Origin: Paulownia fortunei
Lineage: Eukaryota; Streptophyta; Magnoliopsida; Lamiales; Paulowniaceae
DNA: 64,000 nt
Direction: 5' to 3'
Assembly: GCA_019321725.1 (NCBI GenBank)
Contig: CM033116.1
Location: forward strand, 13,162,841 to 13,226,840
The notes below the pieces were generated by a model, which did not search any database, was not told the origin of the DNA, and saw only the letters and a list, made by a program, of their open reading frames with translations. Shown piece by piece: positions 37,436-48,165 of the stretch. The translations under genes were made by a program, and so were the position numbers. Position 1 is the first letter of the stretch. Each line of letters starts with the position of its first letter.

Positions 37436-37450
37436 AAGTTTGGGGGGGAG
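37436..37450 (+). other. Internal polypurine tract-like sequence
   Basis: AAGTTTGGGGGGGAG, a near-copy of the AAGTTTGGGGG tract that precedes the 3' LTR at 38661, located 1.2 kb upstream of it after the end of pol. Confidence 0.6.
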
Positions 37451-38660
37451 TTCAAGAGTTTAGGGTTATTGCTTATTGCTTGAAAAGTTTACTGATAAAC
37501 TATGTGAATACTTGAAAAAAAAAGTAAATATGAGAATTTGTACGTTTGTTTACGTGTCTAAACATCAAATTTTGGTTTTAGTTACTTTATAAGGTCTTGT
37601 GAATCTTGATGCACTAAGTAGTTTGTTGAGTCACATTTAATTGTTTAGAAATACTTTATAAGGTCTAATTATTTCCTAAATGATCCCACCAACCTCTAGA
37701 ACTTGTTTGATCACTAGTCGAGGAGAAATCCTAGGTGACATAACATTAGGAAAATGATTTAGGCCATTTTTGGACCGTTTGAGCTTTTGAAGCCAACCTA
37801 TACTTGAATTATTCCCTAGTGTCCCCTATTGAGCCTATTGAAACAATTCTTTGGATAACCTATACACATTATCGAGCTTTTAAAAAAATAAAATATCCAT
37901 TATTCTACCCTTTTTCATCTCATTTACACAATCATTCTTGAATGAATAGTTGTATTCAAAAAAAGAGAGAAAAGAAGAAGAAGCAGCACAAATAAAAAGA
38001 AGAAAAGATTGAAAAATAATGAAAATGAAGAGATTATGAATTGAGGTGTATGATTTGAACTCCCTAAAACAAATAGACCCCCATTGCATACAATAAAATA
38101 AATAAGTTTGGAGGTAATCCAAGATCAAAAAAGAAGAAAAATGGAATGTTCAATAAAGAAAAATGAAGGGATTAATGAAAAAGTTGGTGCTTATTCATAA
38201 AGGTTCTAGCATGATTGTGTAAAATGAGTAATTTTTAGCTACAATTTTCCATATTTTCCCACCATTACCCAAGCCTCACAATACAAGGTTTGGAAGTCAT
38301 TTTGATCTTTGATGCTATGATCTACCAACATTAGTGGAGAGTAGTGTAAAAAATAAGCCTATGGAGTTTGGTATGCACTTCAAAAGTGGATCAAATATGA
38401 GTATTTGGCTTTATAAACCTATCCAGATGATAAATGAGAGTTGATAAACTACTACTTTCACACACACACACAAGACCATGAAGTTAAGTGAAACCAATAT
38501 GCATGTTAACATGTAAACTTAGTATAATTTTTCTAATATTTTGATATGAGAGGTTAGAAAAATCTTTCTCTACTTTGGTAACCTGATTCATAGGGGGATT
38601 GTAATGAGAATTTTATGTTGATGAATTTCATGTTTGATGCTTGAGGACAAGCAAATCTTC

Positions 38661-38675
38661 AAGTTTGGGGGTATT
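38661..38675 (+). other. Polypurine tract before the 3' LTR
   Basis: AAGTTTGGGGGTATT directly abuts the LTR start TGATAAG; this is the plus-strand priming site. Confidence 0.8.
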
Positions 38676-40333
38676 TGATAAGTTAGTTTTATACCAACAA
38701 TTCATATACCTTTTGATTAACATTTGATTTGTTTTTAAGATTTTTTGTTATTTTTTATGCATTTAGTGTGAAATCTTGTAGGTAATGACAAAAGGAGAAG
38801 AAAATGGAAAGAAACCAAAAATTTGGTTGAAATATTGAAGAATCCAAATTATGGTGCGACTGATGGCAGTTTTTGTATTTCAATCATAACTCTTTGCTCC
38901 AAAATCATTTTGATTTGATTCTTGAATCAATGGAAATTCAAGATATATATCTATAACTTTTATGTTTCTCATAAAATCCAATTCTGTCGATATCAACGTA
39001 AGAAACCAAGTTTAAGAGTCAGCATTGGGCTAAAATTTTCTAGGATGATATATCTTGGTATTTCCAGCATAACTCTCTCCACATAAGTCATATTTAGTTG
39101 ATTCAAGTTCCGATAGAAACCCAACACATAGAGATACAATTTATATGCAGACACCAAAGCTATTTTAGCTTCCAAAGTGATGAAAAATCAGTTAAAAGAG
39201 GCTATAAGAGCTGTAGAAATCGATTCTAGACAGCAAGTGCAGTGCCTAGGCACTGCCTTCTAGTGCCTAGGCACTGTACACACTGTTTAGGACAGACAAG
39301 GCAGCACCTAGGCACTGCTAATCAGCGCCTAGGCGCTACCTGGCGGGCAAATAAGGTCAAAATGGGCATTTTTCCCTCTTTAGGGCAATTCCCATCTATT
39401 TTGAGAGATTCCAAAAGCCTCCAAATGAGTTTTTGATGAGAAGAAGAGTGAGGAGAAGCCAAGAAGCAAAGGAGAACAAGGAGACTTGGAGAGAAGAAGG
39501 CCATTCTTAGAGACAAGCTATTCTTGGAGACAAGGAAAGTTTCGACCTTTACTTCCACTTCACAAATTGGTGAACAATTTTCATGTTCTTTTTTATGTAT
39601 TTCTTGAAGTTATATTCATACATGAGGAACTAAACTTTTCTTTCTAGAGGATGATGTAACCTTATTTGAACCTATGTTTTGAATTCCAAATAATATTAGT
39701 TCAAGTTATTCATCTTGTTTGTGTTATCTTGTTTAGTATTTCATCTTGATTAATTGGCCACTAATTGAGATTGTTTGACGTATGAGATTCGACACTCGAG
39801 AGAGGGAAGATCATACATGATCATAGGGATAACACAACTTATAAATCATAGAGTTGAGAAGCTTATGAAACATTTGAAGTTTTGAAGAAGAATTCATTGA
39901 ACTTTTATAGAGTTTTACTCTTGAATTTTTATAGAGATATCGAAATTCATGTTAGAATTTATAGCAATTCGACACTCGAGAGAGGGAATTGATGAGCTTA
40001 AGAATTCTTAACTTACATGTGTTGTTAACTTGAATTGGTATATTTTGGAAGGAAGAACATAGGTGATAATTAGATGAGTCATTCCTCTAAAATTTCTTGT
40101 TCATAAGGTGTTTGTTGAATTGCTTCTAAAAACTCCATTCTTGTCTATGCATTTTTATCTTACTTTACTTTGTTTTCCAATCATCACTCAATTTTCTAGA
40201 TAAAATTAGGACTATTTGAACTATGGTACTTAATGCAATGTTTTATTACAATCCTTGTGGATACTCAACTCAACTCATCATTATATTAAAACTTGACACC
40301 GTGCACTTGTGGTTTGTATAATTTTCACGAACA
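38676..40333 (+). repeat. 3' LTR of the Athila-like element
   Basis: 1658 bp, TGATAAG...CACGAACA. It has four palindromic GC units (39240-39345) instead of the three in the 5' LTR, including perfect CAGTGCCTAGGCACTG at 39240-39255 and AGTGCCTAGGCACT at 39262-39275. Confidence 0.93.
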
Positions 40334-40420
40334 CCCAACACAATATATTTTTTATAAATTAACAAATAACCCAAAATGATGTATTCTTGTTGTGAAGTTC
40401 TCAAAATTAGGACCTAATAG
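40334..40420 (-). pseudogene. N-terminal exon fragment of the MULE transposase
   Basis: On the minus strand it reads RIHHFGLFVNL, a stop, then KIYCVG, and continues across the CCCAA duplication into VNIFHIDYCYPDEM at 30.1 kb. Together these resemble the N-terminal domain that starts plant MULE transposases (HHGG.FV...Y.GG...IDYCDPDEMS). The Athila-like element therefore sits inside this coding exon. Start codon not certain. Confidence 0.7.
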
Positions 40421-40817
40421 GGTGGGAAAAACAATAAATCACAGTTCAATCATTTTTTTATTCAGAAATATAGAATTCAAAATGAGATAAACACAAGAAA
40501 ATAAATTTATAAATTATTATTTCTTTTCATACAATCCAAAAATTTAAACAAGTAAAAAAATATCTCAATAAAATAATCAAACCCTAGGGGACAAAAGCTA
40601 AAGCACAGATAAAACATATCTCTGACAACTTGGAAAAAAACCATAAACTCACTGCCTGCTCCCCATATATCCAACAAAAGTTCAAATATTTTAAACCCAT
40701 AATAATCGTTCAAACAAAAAAACATCAAACATAATGGTTGGATATATAATAAAAGTAATAAAACTAGCAACAAACCAGCATCAAGATACCAATTAAAATA
40801 CTATAAAATAGCATAAC
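40421..40817. other. Probable MULE 5' non-coding DNA
   Basis: AT-rich, between the MULE N-terminal fragment and the next solo LTR. No gene recognised. Confidence 0.45.
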
Positions 40818-42462
40818 ATAATTGATAAGTTAGTTTTATACCAACAATTCATATACCTTTTGATTAACATTTGGTTTGTTTTCAAGTGTTTGTGTTACTT
40901 TTTATGCATTTAGTGTGAAATCTTGTAGGTAATGACAATAAGAGAAGAAAATGGAAAGAAATCAAAAAGTTGGTTGAAATGTTGAAGAATTCGAGTTGTG
41001 GTGCTACTAATGGCAGTTTTGGTATTTTAATCATAACTCTCAGGAACAATTTCATATAAACTTTATTCTTGATCGATTGAAAATCCAAGATATAGATCTA
41101 CAACTTTTATGTTTACCACAAAATCAAATTCGGTCGATTTAAATGATAAAAACTGACTTCAAGAGTCAGCACTGAGCTGCAATTTTTGGGATGACACATC
41201 TTGGTATTTCCAGCATAACTCTCTCCAACGAAGTCATAATTAGTTGATTCAAGTTCCAATGGAAAGCCAACACACAGGGATACAATTCATATGAAGAACC
41301 AAAATCTATTTTGTCTTCTAAAGTGGTAAAAAATTAGTTGAAAGAGGCTACAAGTGCTGCAGAAACGGATTCTGGCAGCAAGTGCAGCGCCTAGACGCTG
41401 TCTTCTAGCGCCTAGGCGCTATACACACTGTCTTGGACAGACAAGGCAGCGCCTAGGTGCTGCTGGGCGGACAAGTAACGTCAAAATGGGCATTTTGCCC
41501 TCTTTAGGGCATTTCCCATCTATTTTGAGGGATTCCAAAAGCCTCCAAATGAGTTTTTGATGAGAAGAAGAGTGAGGAGAAGCCAAGAAGCAAAGGAGAA
41601 CAAGGAGACTTGGAGAGAAGAAGGTCATTCTTAGAGACGAGCCATTCTTGGAGACAAGGAAAGCTTTGACTATTATTTCCACTTCATAAATTGGTGAACA
41701 ATTTCCATGTTCTTTCTTATGTATTTCTTGAGGTTATATTCATATATGAGGAACTAAACTTTTCTTTCTATAGGATGATGTAACCTTATTTGAACCTATA
41801 TTTTGAATTCCAAATAATATTAGTTCAAGTTATTCATCTTGTTTGTATTATCTTGTTTAGTATTTCATCTTGATTAATTGGCCACTAATTGAGATTGTTT
41901 GACGTATGAGATTTGACACTCGAGAGAGGGAAGATTATACATGATCATAGGGATAACACAACTTAGGAATCATAGAGTTGAGAAGCTTATGAAACATTTG
42001 AAGTTTTGAAGAAGAATTCATTGAACTTTTGTAGAGTTTTATTTTTGAATTTTTATAGAGATATCGAAATTCATGTTAGAACTTATAGTCAATTCAGCAC
42101 TCGAGAGAGGGAATTGATGAGCTTAGGAATTCTTAACTTACATGTGTTGTTAACTTGAATTGGTATATTTTGGAAAGAAGAACATAGGTAATAATTTGGT
42201 GAGTCATTCCTCTAGAATTTCTTGCTCATAAGGTGTTTGTTGAATTGTTTCTAAAATCTCCATTCTTGTCTATGCATTTTTATCTTACTTTACCTTGTTT
42301 ACCAATCATCACTCGATTTTCTAGATAAAATTAGGACTATTTGAACTACGATACTTAATGCAATTTTTTATTACAATCTTTGTGGATACGATACTCAACT
42401 CATCATTATATTAAAACTTGACACCGTGCACTTACGGTTTGCATAATTTCACGAACAATAAT
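40818..42462 (+). mobile_element. Solo LTR, Athila-like, with TSD ATAAT
   Basis: LTR 40823-42457 (1635 bp), TGATAAG...CACGAACA, flanked by perfect ATAAT at 40818-40822 and 42458-42462. Same family as the complete element 0.5 kb upstream but with its own TSD, hence an independent insertion. Palindromic GC units at 41385-41462, including perfect AGCGCCTAGGCGCT. Confidence 0.93.
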
Positions 42463-42739
42463 AAGTACACATCCTTCTATAAGGTAAATTTTTGGGTTAC
42501 CCTTGTTTCGTATTTGTCAAAACATTAGCCACAATTGCGTATTTCTAAAGCAAAGTCATGTGCCAATGTTTTTTAATATTTTAAGTGTTTTATTGTTTAA
42601 ATTTTGGGAGAATTTGTTGGATGTATGAGAGGTAAAAAAATCCAAAAGGTTTTACATTAAGATTTTGGATGAACTCCTTAACACGTGCCTAACATGTGAG
42701 AAATTCAGTGGAAAATGGAGTTGTGGATTTGGATTTATC

Positions 42740-42935
42740 AAAAAGCCCTTAAAAAATGTTTGTGCCTGGCATGTGATGACATCTAGGGAATATTCCTCCG
42801 ACAGTATTTTTAGATGATAAACTGTAAAAGTCGTGTAGTTTAGGGGTCAAGTGTCCAAAAAAATTTAGTGCGTGATGTGTAAAATTATGTATAGTTCGAT
42901 GGTAAAATGATTTTTATTTTTTGATTTTCCATGTA
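42740..42935 (-). repeat. Right terminal inverted repeat copy of a MULE
   Basis: Reverse complement matches 17190-17390 (TTTACACATCAC.CACTAAA, ACTACACGACTTTTACAGTTTA, TCACATGCC). It lies upstream of the minus-strand transposase N-terminus, where a MULE 5' end should be. The likely outer end is near 42990 (..CAGTAGCCCC). Confidence 0.6.
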
Positions 42936-42989
42936 AATAGAACTATATCGTGCTTTTAACTGCTTCTAATAGTCATATTGACAGTAGCC

Positions 42990-44030
42990 CCGATCTAAAC
43001 AATGTTGAATTTTTTATGTCAGAAAATGCCCCCAGTTGAATATAAGGTTCAATACTTGAATGCTTTGGCGAACTTCCTATTTTTTTGAAAGTTCGACCAT
43101 AATGCTCTTTCTAAGATGGGCATGATTTTGAACTAATATAACTACGGGCATTCCTTTTAAATAGTTAATCTCAGAACTATTCATTTTAAAGTTTCTTTTT
43201 TGAAAGTTTCAAAATAAGACTCATTTTTAAAATAAAAGTTTATGATTTGATTTTTTTGGGGATGTTTTAAGGAAACATTCTGAAAAAATGTATTGAAAAT
43301 TGTGTAGTATATTTGGTTTTATTTTAAAAATATCTTGAATTATAATAATTAAAATGCTTTGAAATATTTTGGGAGAAGACAACATTGTATTATATTTGGT
43401 TTTATTTTGGAAAATGAGAATTAGAAAACAAAACCAAACATAGCCAAAATCTTCTTGCAAAAATATACAGATTTTATGTACCAATAGTACCTTGTTCACT
43501 ATCAGATTCACTACTATGGAAGCTATATTTGCAGCTTATTTGCTTCCAAGAGTAGACAAGGTGGAGAAAACTGATATTAGTTTCCATATTACTTATCTTA
43601 AGAAATACATTTTTTAGTTTTTCATGGATTGAATAAGTGTTTTCTTTTTTTATACAACAAGAAAGAATAACTTTGGGTTTGGCAGCGTTAATACCATGAT
43701 ATCCCCTGTTATGTTGCATCGCATTGCCTTAGTGATTTTGGGGTATGCTTGTTAACGAGTAGGATAATCCTATCTAGGCTTCAAAAAGCCCCTTTTATTT
43801 ACGCTCAGATCCTACCCAATAGGTCAAAGACCCATTTTGTACTCAAAGCTAATAAACTTAGGCCCAATTTACTTTCATAGAGTGGGTTGGATTTACTAAA
43901 TAATCTAGCTCAATCCAATGCATACCTTTGAGGATTCTGGCCAATCGGATAACCACAAGTCCGGTCCAATTTCAAATTTGTATGATTATTTATTTTGTAT
44001 AAATTCCACCTGGAAGGTGGGAGTTGATTG
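42990..44030. other. No gene recognised; one hairpin
   Basis: Non-coding. 43391-43408 and 43425-43442 form an 18-bp stem with two mismatches (TATATTTGGTTTTATTTT against the reverse complement of AAAACAAAACCAAACATA); a third direct copy of the arm lies near 43307. Could be a small MITE remnant. Confidence 0.45.
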
Positions 44031-44035
44031 TTCTA

Positions 44036-46914
44036 TGTGATACCCGAGCCTCTTACTACTCACATGGCCAAATATGATTCATGCATTACATGTTAATTTT
44101 ATATGCTATTTGCATTTCTATTGACATTGCATAATTTATTTCATTTTATACGACATTCTTGAATATTAAACTTAATTCTGAAGCTCTTGCACGATATTAG
44201 TTATTGATTTTCTTAATCTAAGTAGTTGATTTTATATTGAAATAAGAAGAAAATGAGGTGGATCAATATTAGATATAGATGGGATATATAGGTTATAATT
44301 TTGGAAGTGCTAAAAGTGTTACTAGTAACCTTATACGGTTTAATTTGATTTGATCAAGTTATTTCAAAAGTATATATTTATAAATTAGCATACTTGGGAT
44401 ATTGGACATGATATAATATGATTTAAGTGTCATATTACAAGGCCCTTATGTGCATATGATTTTAGAAATGCAAACTAGATAATTCTTTAAGAATCGGATG
44501 CGAATCGATTTGGAGATCGAATGAACGGACATAGGAATTACCTATGGAAATGAATGGTGATTAAGATAGGTTGCAACCAAATAAAAATAGGTGAGACACA
44601 CAAGATTAGGGCTGCAAGATAAGGGACAAAATCAGATTTTGCCATTTACTTGCCACCTCATGCTTTCTTATTAAGCTTAAGCTAACATCTCAAGCTAACA
44701 CCTCAAACCCTTCACCCTTAAGCAACGACCAGACCCTCATTTCAGCCATTTTCATCTTCCAAACACACACCTTAAGGTCTCCAAGTGATCCAAATTGATT
44801 CCAAGTTGAAATAAAAGCAAGAAAAGCAAAGAAGAAGTGATTACCATCAAGTTAGCCTCAAAATCTGCATAGGTAACACTTATCTATGGTTTTGCCTTTG
44901 GTTTTCAGATTATTATGAATGGTTTTATGGTTTATTAAGCTTTCAATATCTCTTATAAAAGTGTTAGGAAGTTTTTAGTTAGACTTTGGTGCACAAAGAA
45001 AGGGTTTTTGATCACAAATACTTAATAGGAAATATTTGTGGCAGAAACTGTCATCTTACTGTTTTCTTGTGTTTTAGGCTTCAAAAGTGTATGGTATGTT
45101 GAATAAAACCTATAATTATTACCATTTACATGACCATATATGAGTTAAGAGTATTGGAATGAAGTTTTATCAGTTGAAAATTGAAATAGAGAATGATATT
45201 GGAGAAACACTCAAACTGCCAAAATAGCAAAATCTGTTTTGGTGTGCTGTGAAGGAAACTGAATTAAGGGAGATAAATCCATTATTTTTGGTAATAATAT
45301 GACCTGGTTGTCTCCTTATATATGTTATCTAAGTATGGTGAAAATGTTGGAGTGATTGAATATACTTAATGATGCCAAAACCATTAATGTCATGAAGTGT
45401 GCAAAACTGTCACGGTAGGAAACAATCTGTTTCAGTATGTCGTGAAGAGAGCTGAACTTGGGAAGCTATATCCGTGATTTTTAGCAATTCTATGATATGG
45501 TTACATTTATATACATGTTATATAAGTGTGGTAAAAATTTGGGAGTGATTGGATATGCTTAGGGATGTTAAAATTATCATGCAACTAAACTTGACAGCAA
45601 GAAAATATGAAAATGTGAATCTGCCACATTTGATCACTTAGCATGTTTCAACCTTGATATGTTGCTATTGAGTGCTAACAATTAGGTACATGCTATTAGT
45701 GCTATAATACTTCAATTACATGATGTTTGCATGCATTTAAGATGATAAATTGAGGTATTTGAGGGGCTATATTGGGTTCTAGAGCTTATGGCTTGGTGTT
45801 TAAGGTCTAGTATGAGATTTTGTGCTTTCAACTTGCCAAATTGGGAATGGTGCTTGATGTTGGGTAATATTACAGGCTATTTTACATCTAAGGTTGGAGA
45901 GGAATACTAAACAAATTTAGACTAAGCCACCAACCATGTGAAAGGTAAGTAAAGATTCATTCGCAACTACAATGCATAGACATAGTAGATGTGTGAATTA
46001 TATGTAATATCATAAATCATATGTGCATAGTAGAGGACTCTCAATTGAGCATACATACATGGGCATTGTCATTGGCACGTGCATGCATCATATACGCGCA
46101 TGGTGATAAATCTTGCATTGCACGGCGTGATTGTGAGAAAGGAAAATATTTTGCTGACCACTACTAGTGCACCGAAGCATGCATGGATTTGCATGGTTTA
46201 TGCATGGATTTGCAGGTTCGCGTGCATGGATTTGCATACGTATGAGTATGTATGGATTTGCATGCTTATATGATTATTAGCCATTGGATTATGGCGGTAT
46301 ACAGAGCTCTTTTCCGGTGCATGGGATAGTAGCGTTGGTCAGGGGTCCAAGAAAGAAATGATTTTGAGAGAAATATTTTGATGCATAAAATTGCATTATG
46401 GGCATAGCATGTTGAGATGCATGACTCGATATTGTGGATTATTATTTGACATGCATAATCTTTACTTATTGAGCGTTAGGTCATATAGTTTATGCATTGT
46501 AGGTGAGTACGACGATACCTGAAGCATCTTTTTTTGGCTGGGCAGCGGCTGGAGCTCCAACAGGTGTCTGAGAGAGTGTGTACATGGATGACGATCTATT
46601 GGGCTATTTTGTTGGCTTGTTATATTTTGAGTCTGTTGTATTATATTTTTAGACTAGTACTATATTTCGCTTTTAAAACTTTACTGTAAATAAGTATGTA
46701 AATATTGGGTCGTTGTGGGTGTTGTGCTTTTATATAAATACCAATCCTGCTATATACATGACATGTGTTATAAAGTATTTTAAATAGGGTTGTGCATGCA
46801 AGAAGTGATTTATCTTTTCTTAAAGTGTTAAAAAAAATATTCCATGCATGCACACAGGTTCTATCATGTCAAATTATAATATATATCTAGTTGTGTAGTA
46901 ATGAGGGTGTTACA
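44036..46914 (+). repeat. 5' LTR of the young chromovirus
   Basis: Starts TGTGATACCC and ends TGTTACA. A short minisatellite of GCATGGATTTGCA units at 46189-46266 has four units here and three in the 3' LTR. About 20 bp near 45781 present in the 3' LTR are missing here. Confidence 0.95.
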
Positions 46915-46917
46915 GAG

Positions 46918-46930
46918 TGGTATCAGAGCC
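46918..46930 (+). other. Primer-binding site, initiator tRNA-Met type
   Basis: TGGTATCAGAGCC three bases after the 5' LTR; identical to the site at 649. Confidence 0.92.
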
Positions 46931-47085
46931 CAGGTCTTGATTCTGTAGACTGTCCATGTACATGATCTTAGAACTTGCGGAGCACAGCCACGCCAGTAAG
47001 TTTTACATTATCATATATTGCATTACATATTCCATGAATTATATTGGCCATATGTTGTCAAACTTGTGTAAAACAGCACTGCAAA

Positions 47086-48165
47086 ATGGTGAGAACTCGT
47101 GGTGAGAACTCGTGGTGAGAGCAGTGGTGGTGCCAAAGCATAGAGAAATGAGACACTCACCCCGGTTAATGATCGAGATACCATGATTAACCGATTAACA
47201 GAGTTAATTGAATGACAGTCTGAACAAATTCAGCAACTGATTCGACAAAGAGATAATGGTGAACAACCGCGGGTTGAGGTAAACCAACAGCGGGCGGACT
47301 ATATATATATGGTGGGAGAATGATTTAGGAGGCTGGATCCCCAACATTTGAGGATGCGATTGATCCTACCGCTGCAGAGGACTGGTTGAGGACCCTGGAA
47401 AACATGTTCCAGTATAACAGGGTGCCAGTAGAGGAGAGGGTAATGTGTGCCACTTTCATGCTTCGCGGTAGTGCAGGCCATTGGTGGGACATGATCAGCA
47501 GCATAGAGGACATTACTACCATGAGTTGGGACAGATTCAAGGAGTTATTCCGAAATAAATATTTCACGGCCCCAGTTCGCATGATGAAGATGAATGAGTT
47601 TATACAACTGCGATAAGGAGCAATGACTATTGGGGAATATATTCGTAAATTTGAACAACTGTCCAAGTTCGCTACGCACATGGTCAGCACTGAAGCACTT
47701 AAAGTAGAGAGATTTCTAGAGGGTTTGAGGCCAGAATTATATCGGGATGTGAATATGGCGGGTACTCAAGGGGTGACATTTTCACAGGTGGCTGAGAGGG
47801 CACTAGTAGCAGAACAGGCTGAATTAAGAATCGTTCGTGCACATGAGGCTCGACAACAGTTCAGACAGCAGGGACAGAGATGGACTGTGGGGCAAAATAG
47901 GCCATTCCAAATGCAGAAGCCGATCCAAATACAGAAGCCGGGATTTAAATCTCAAGGAGAACAAGGCCAACAACAAGAAGGTCAAAATAAGAGGCCACGG
48001 GTCGAATAAGGAAAAGCACCAATGCCAGAAGCTGTGTGTCAGAAATGTGGTAATCAACATACTGGAGGCTGCTATATAGAAACCAGGACGTGTTTTCAAT
48101 GTGGAATATCGGGACATATTGCTAAATTTTGCCCAGGTAAACAGAATCAGACCATCCAAAAGAAT
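47086..48165 (+). pseudogene. gag pseudogene of the young chromovirus
   Basis: ATG at 47086, but a perfect 13-bp tandem duplication (47088-47100 and 47101-47113) shifts the frame at codon 1-2. Further breaks: TGA at 47213, another TGA near 47321, a one-base loss near 47337, TAA at 47614 and TAA at 48007. Capsid homology is clear (AEDWLRTLENMFQYNRV, AGHWWDMISS, IGEYIRKFEQLSKFATHM). The nucleocapsid knuckle CFQCGISGHIAKFC (about 48091-48132) is intact. TGA 47213 and TAA 47614 occupy the same alignment positions as stops 925 and 1333 in copy 1. Confidence 0.88.

Larger units (their letters stand above)
30101..40333 (+). mobile_element. Complete Athila-like Ty3/gypsy retrotransposon
   Basis: 5' LTR 30101-31721, tRNA-Asp-type PBS at 31728, gag-pol 31867 to about 37200, two purine tracts, 3' LTR 38676-40333. 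Perfect TSD CCCAA at 30096-30100 and 40334-40338. LTRs start TGATAAG and end CACGAACA. The FMDD reverse transcriptase box, DLGAS protease motif and tRNA-Asp primer site point to the Athila/Tat side of Ty3/gypsy rather than the chromoviruses. The two LTRs differ visibly (roughly 8% over the first 400 bp by eye), so it is clearly older than the 44-kb element. No env-like frame is seen between 37201 and 38675. It is inserted within the N-terminal coding region of a MULE transposase. Confidence 0.93.

Noticed and set aside
37880..38128. Env-like gene of the Athila-like element
   Set aside because: The only sizeable frame is antisense and AT-driven; no transmembrane or signal pattern on the sense strand between 37201 and 38675.
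40507..40773. Minus-strand hydrophobic 88-residue frame
   Set aside because: Within the presumed MULE 5' non-coding region; Phe/Leu/Tyr-rich AT-driven frame without family signature.
17122..43000. Search for a 9-bp MULE TSD around the two terminal copies
   Set aside because: GGCATGTCA on the left and the sequence after the right end do not match; no TSD is claimed.
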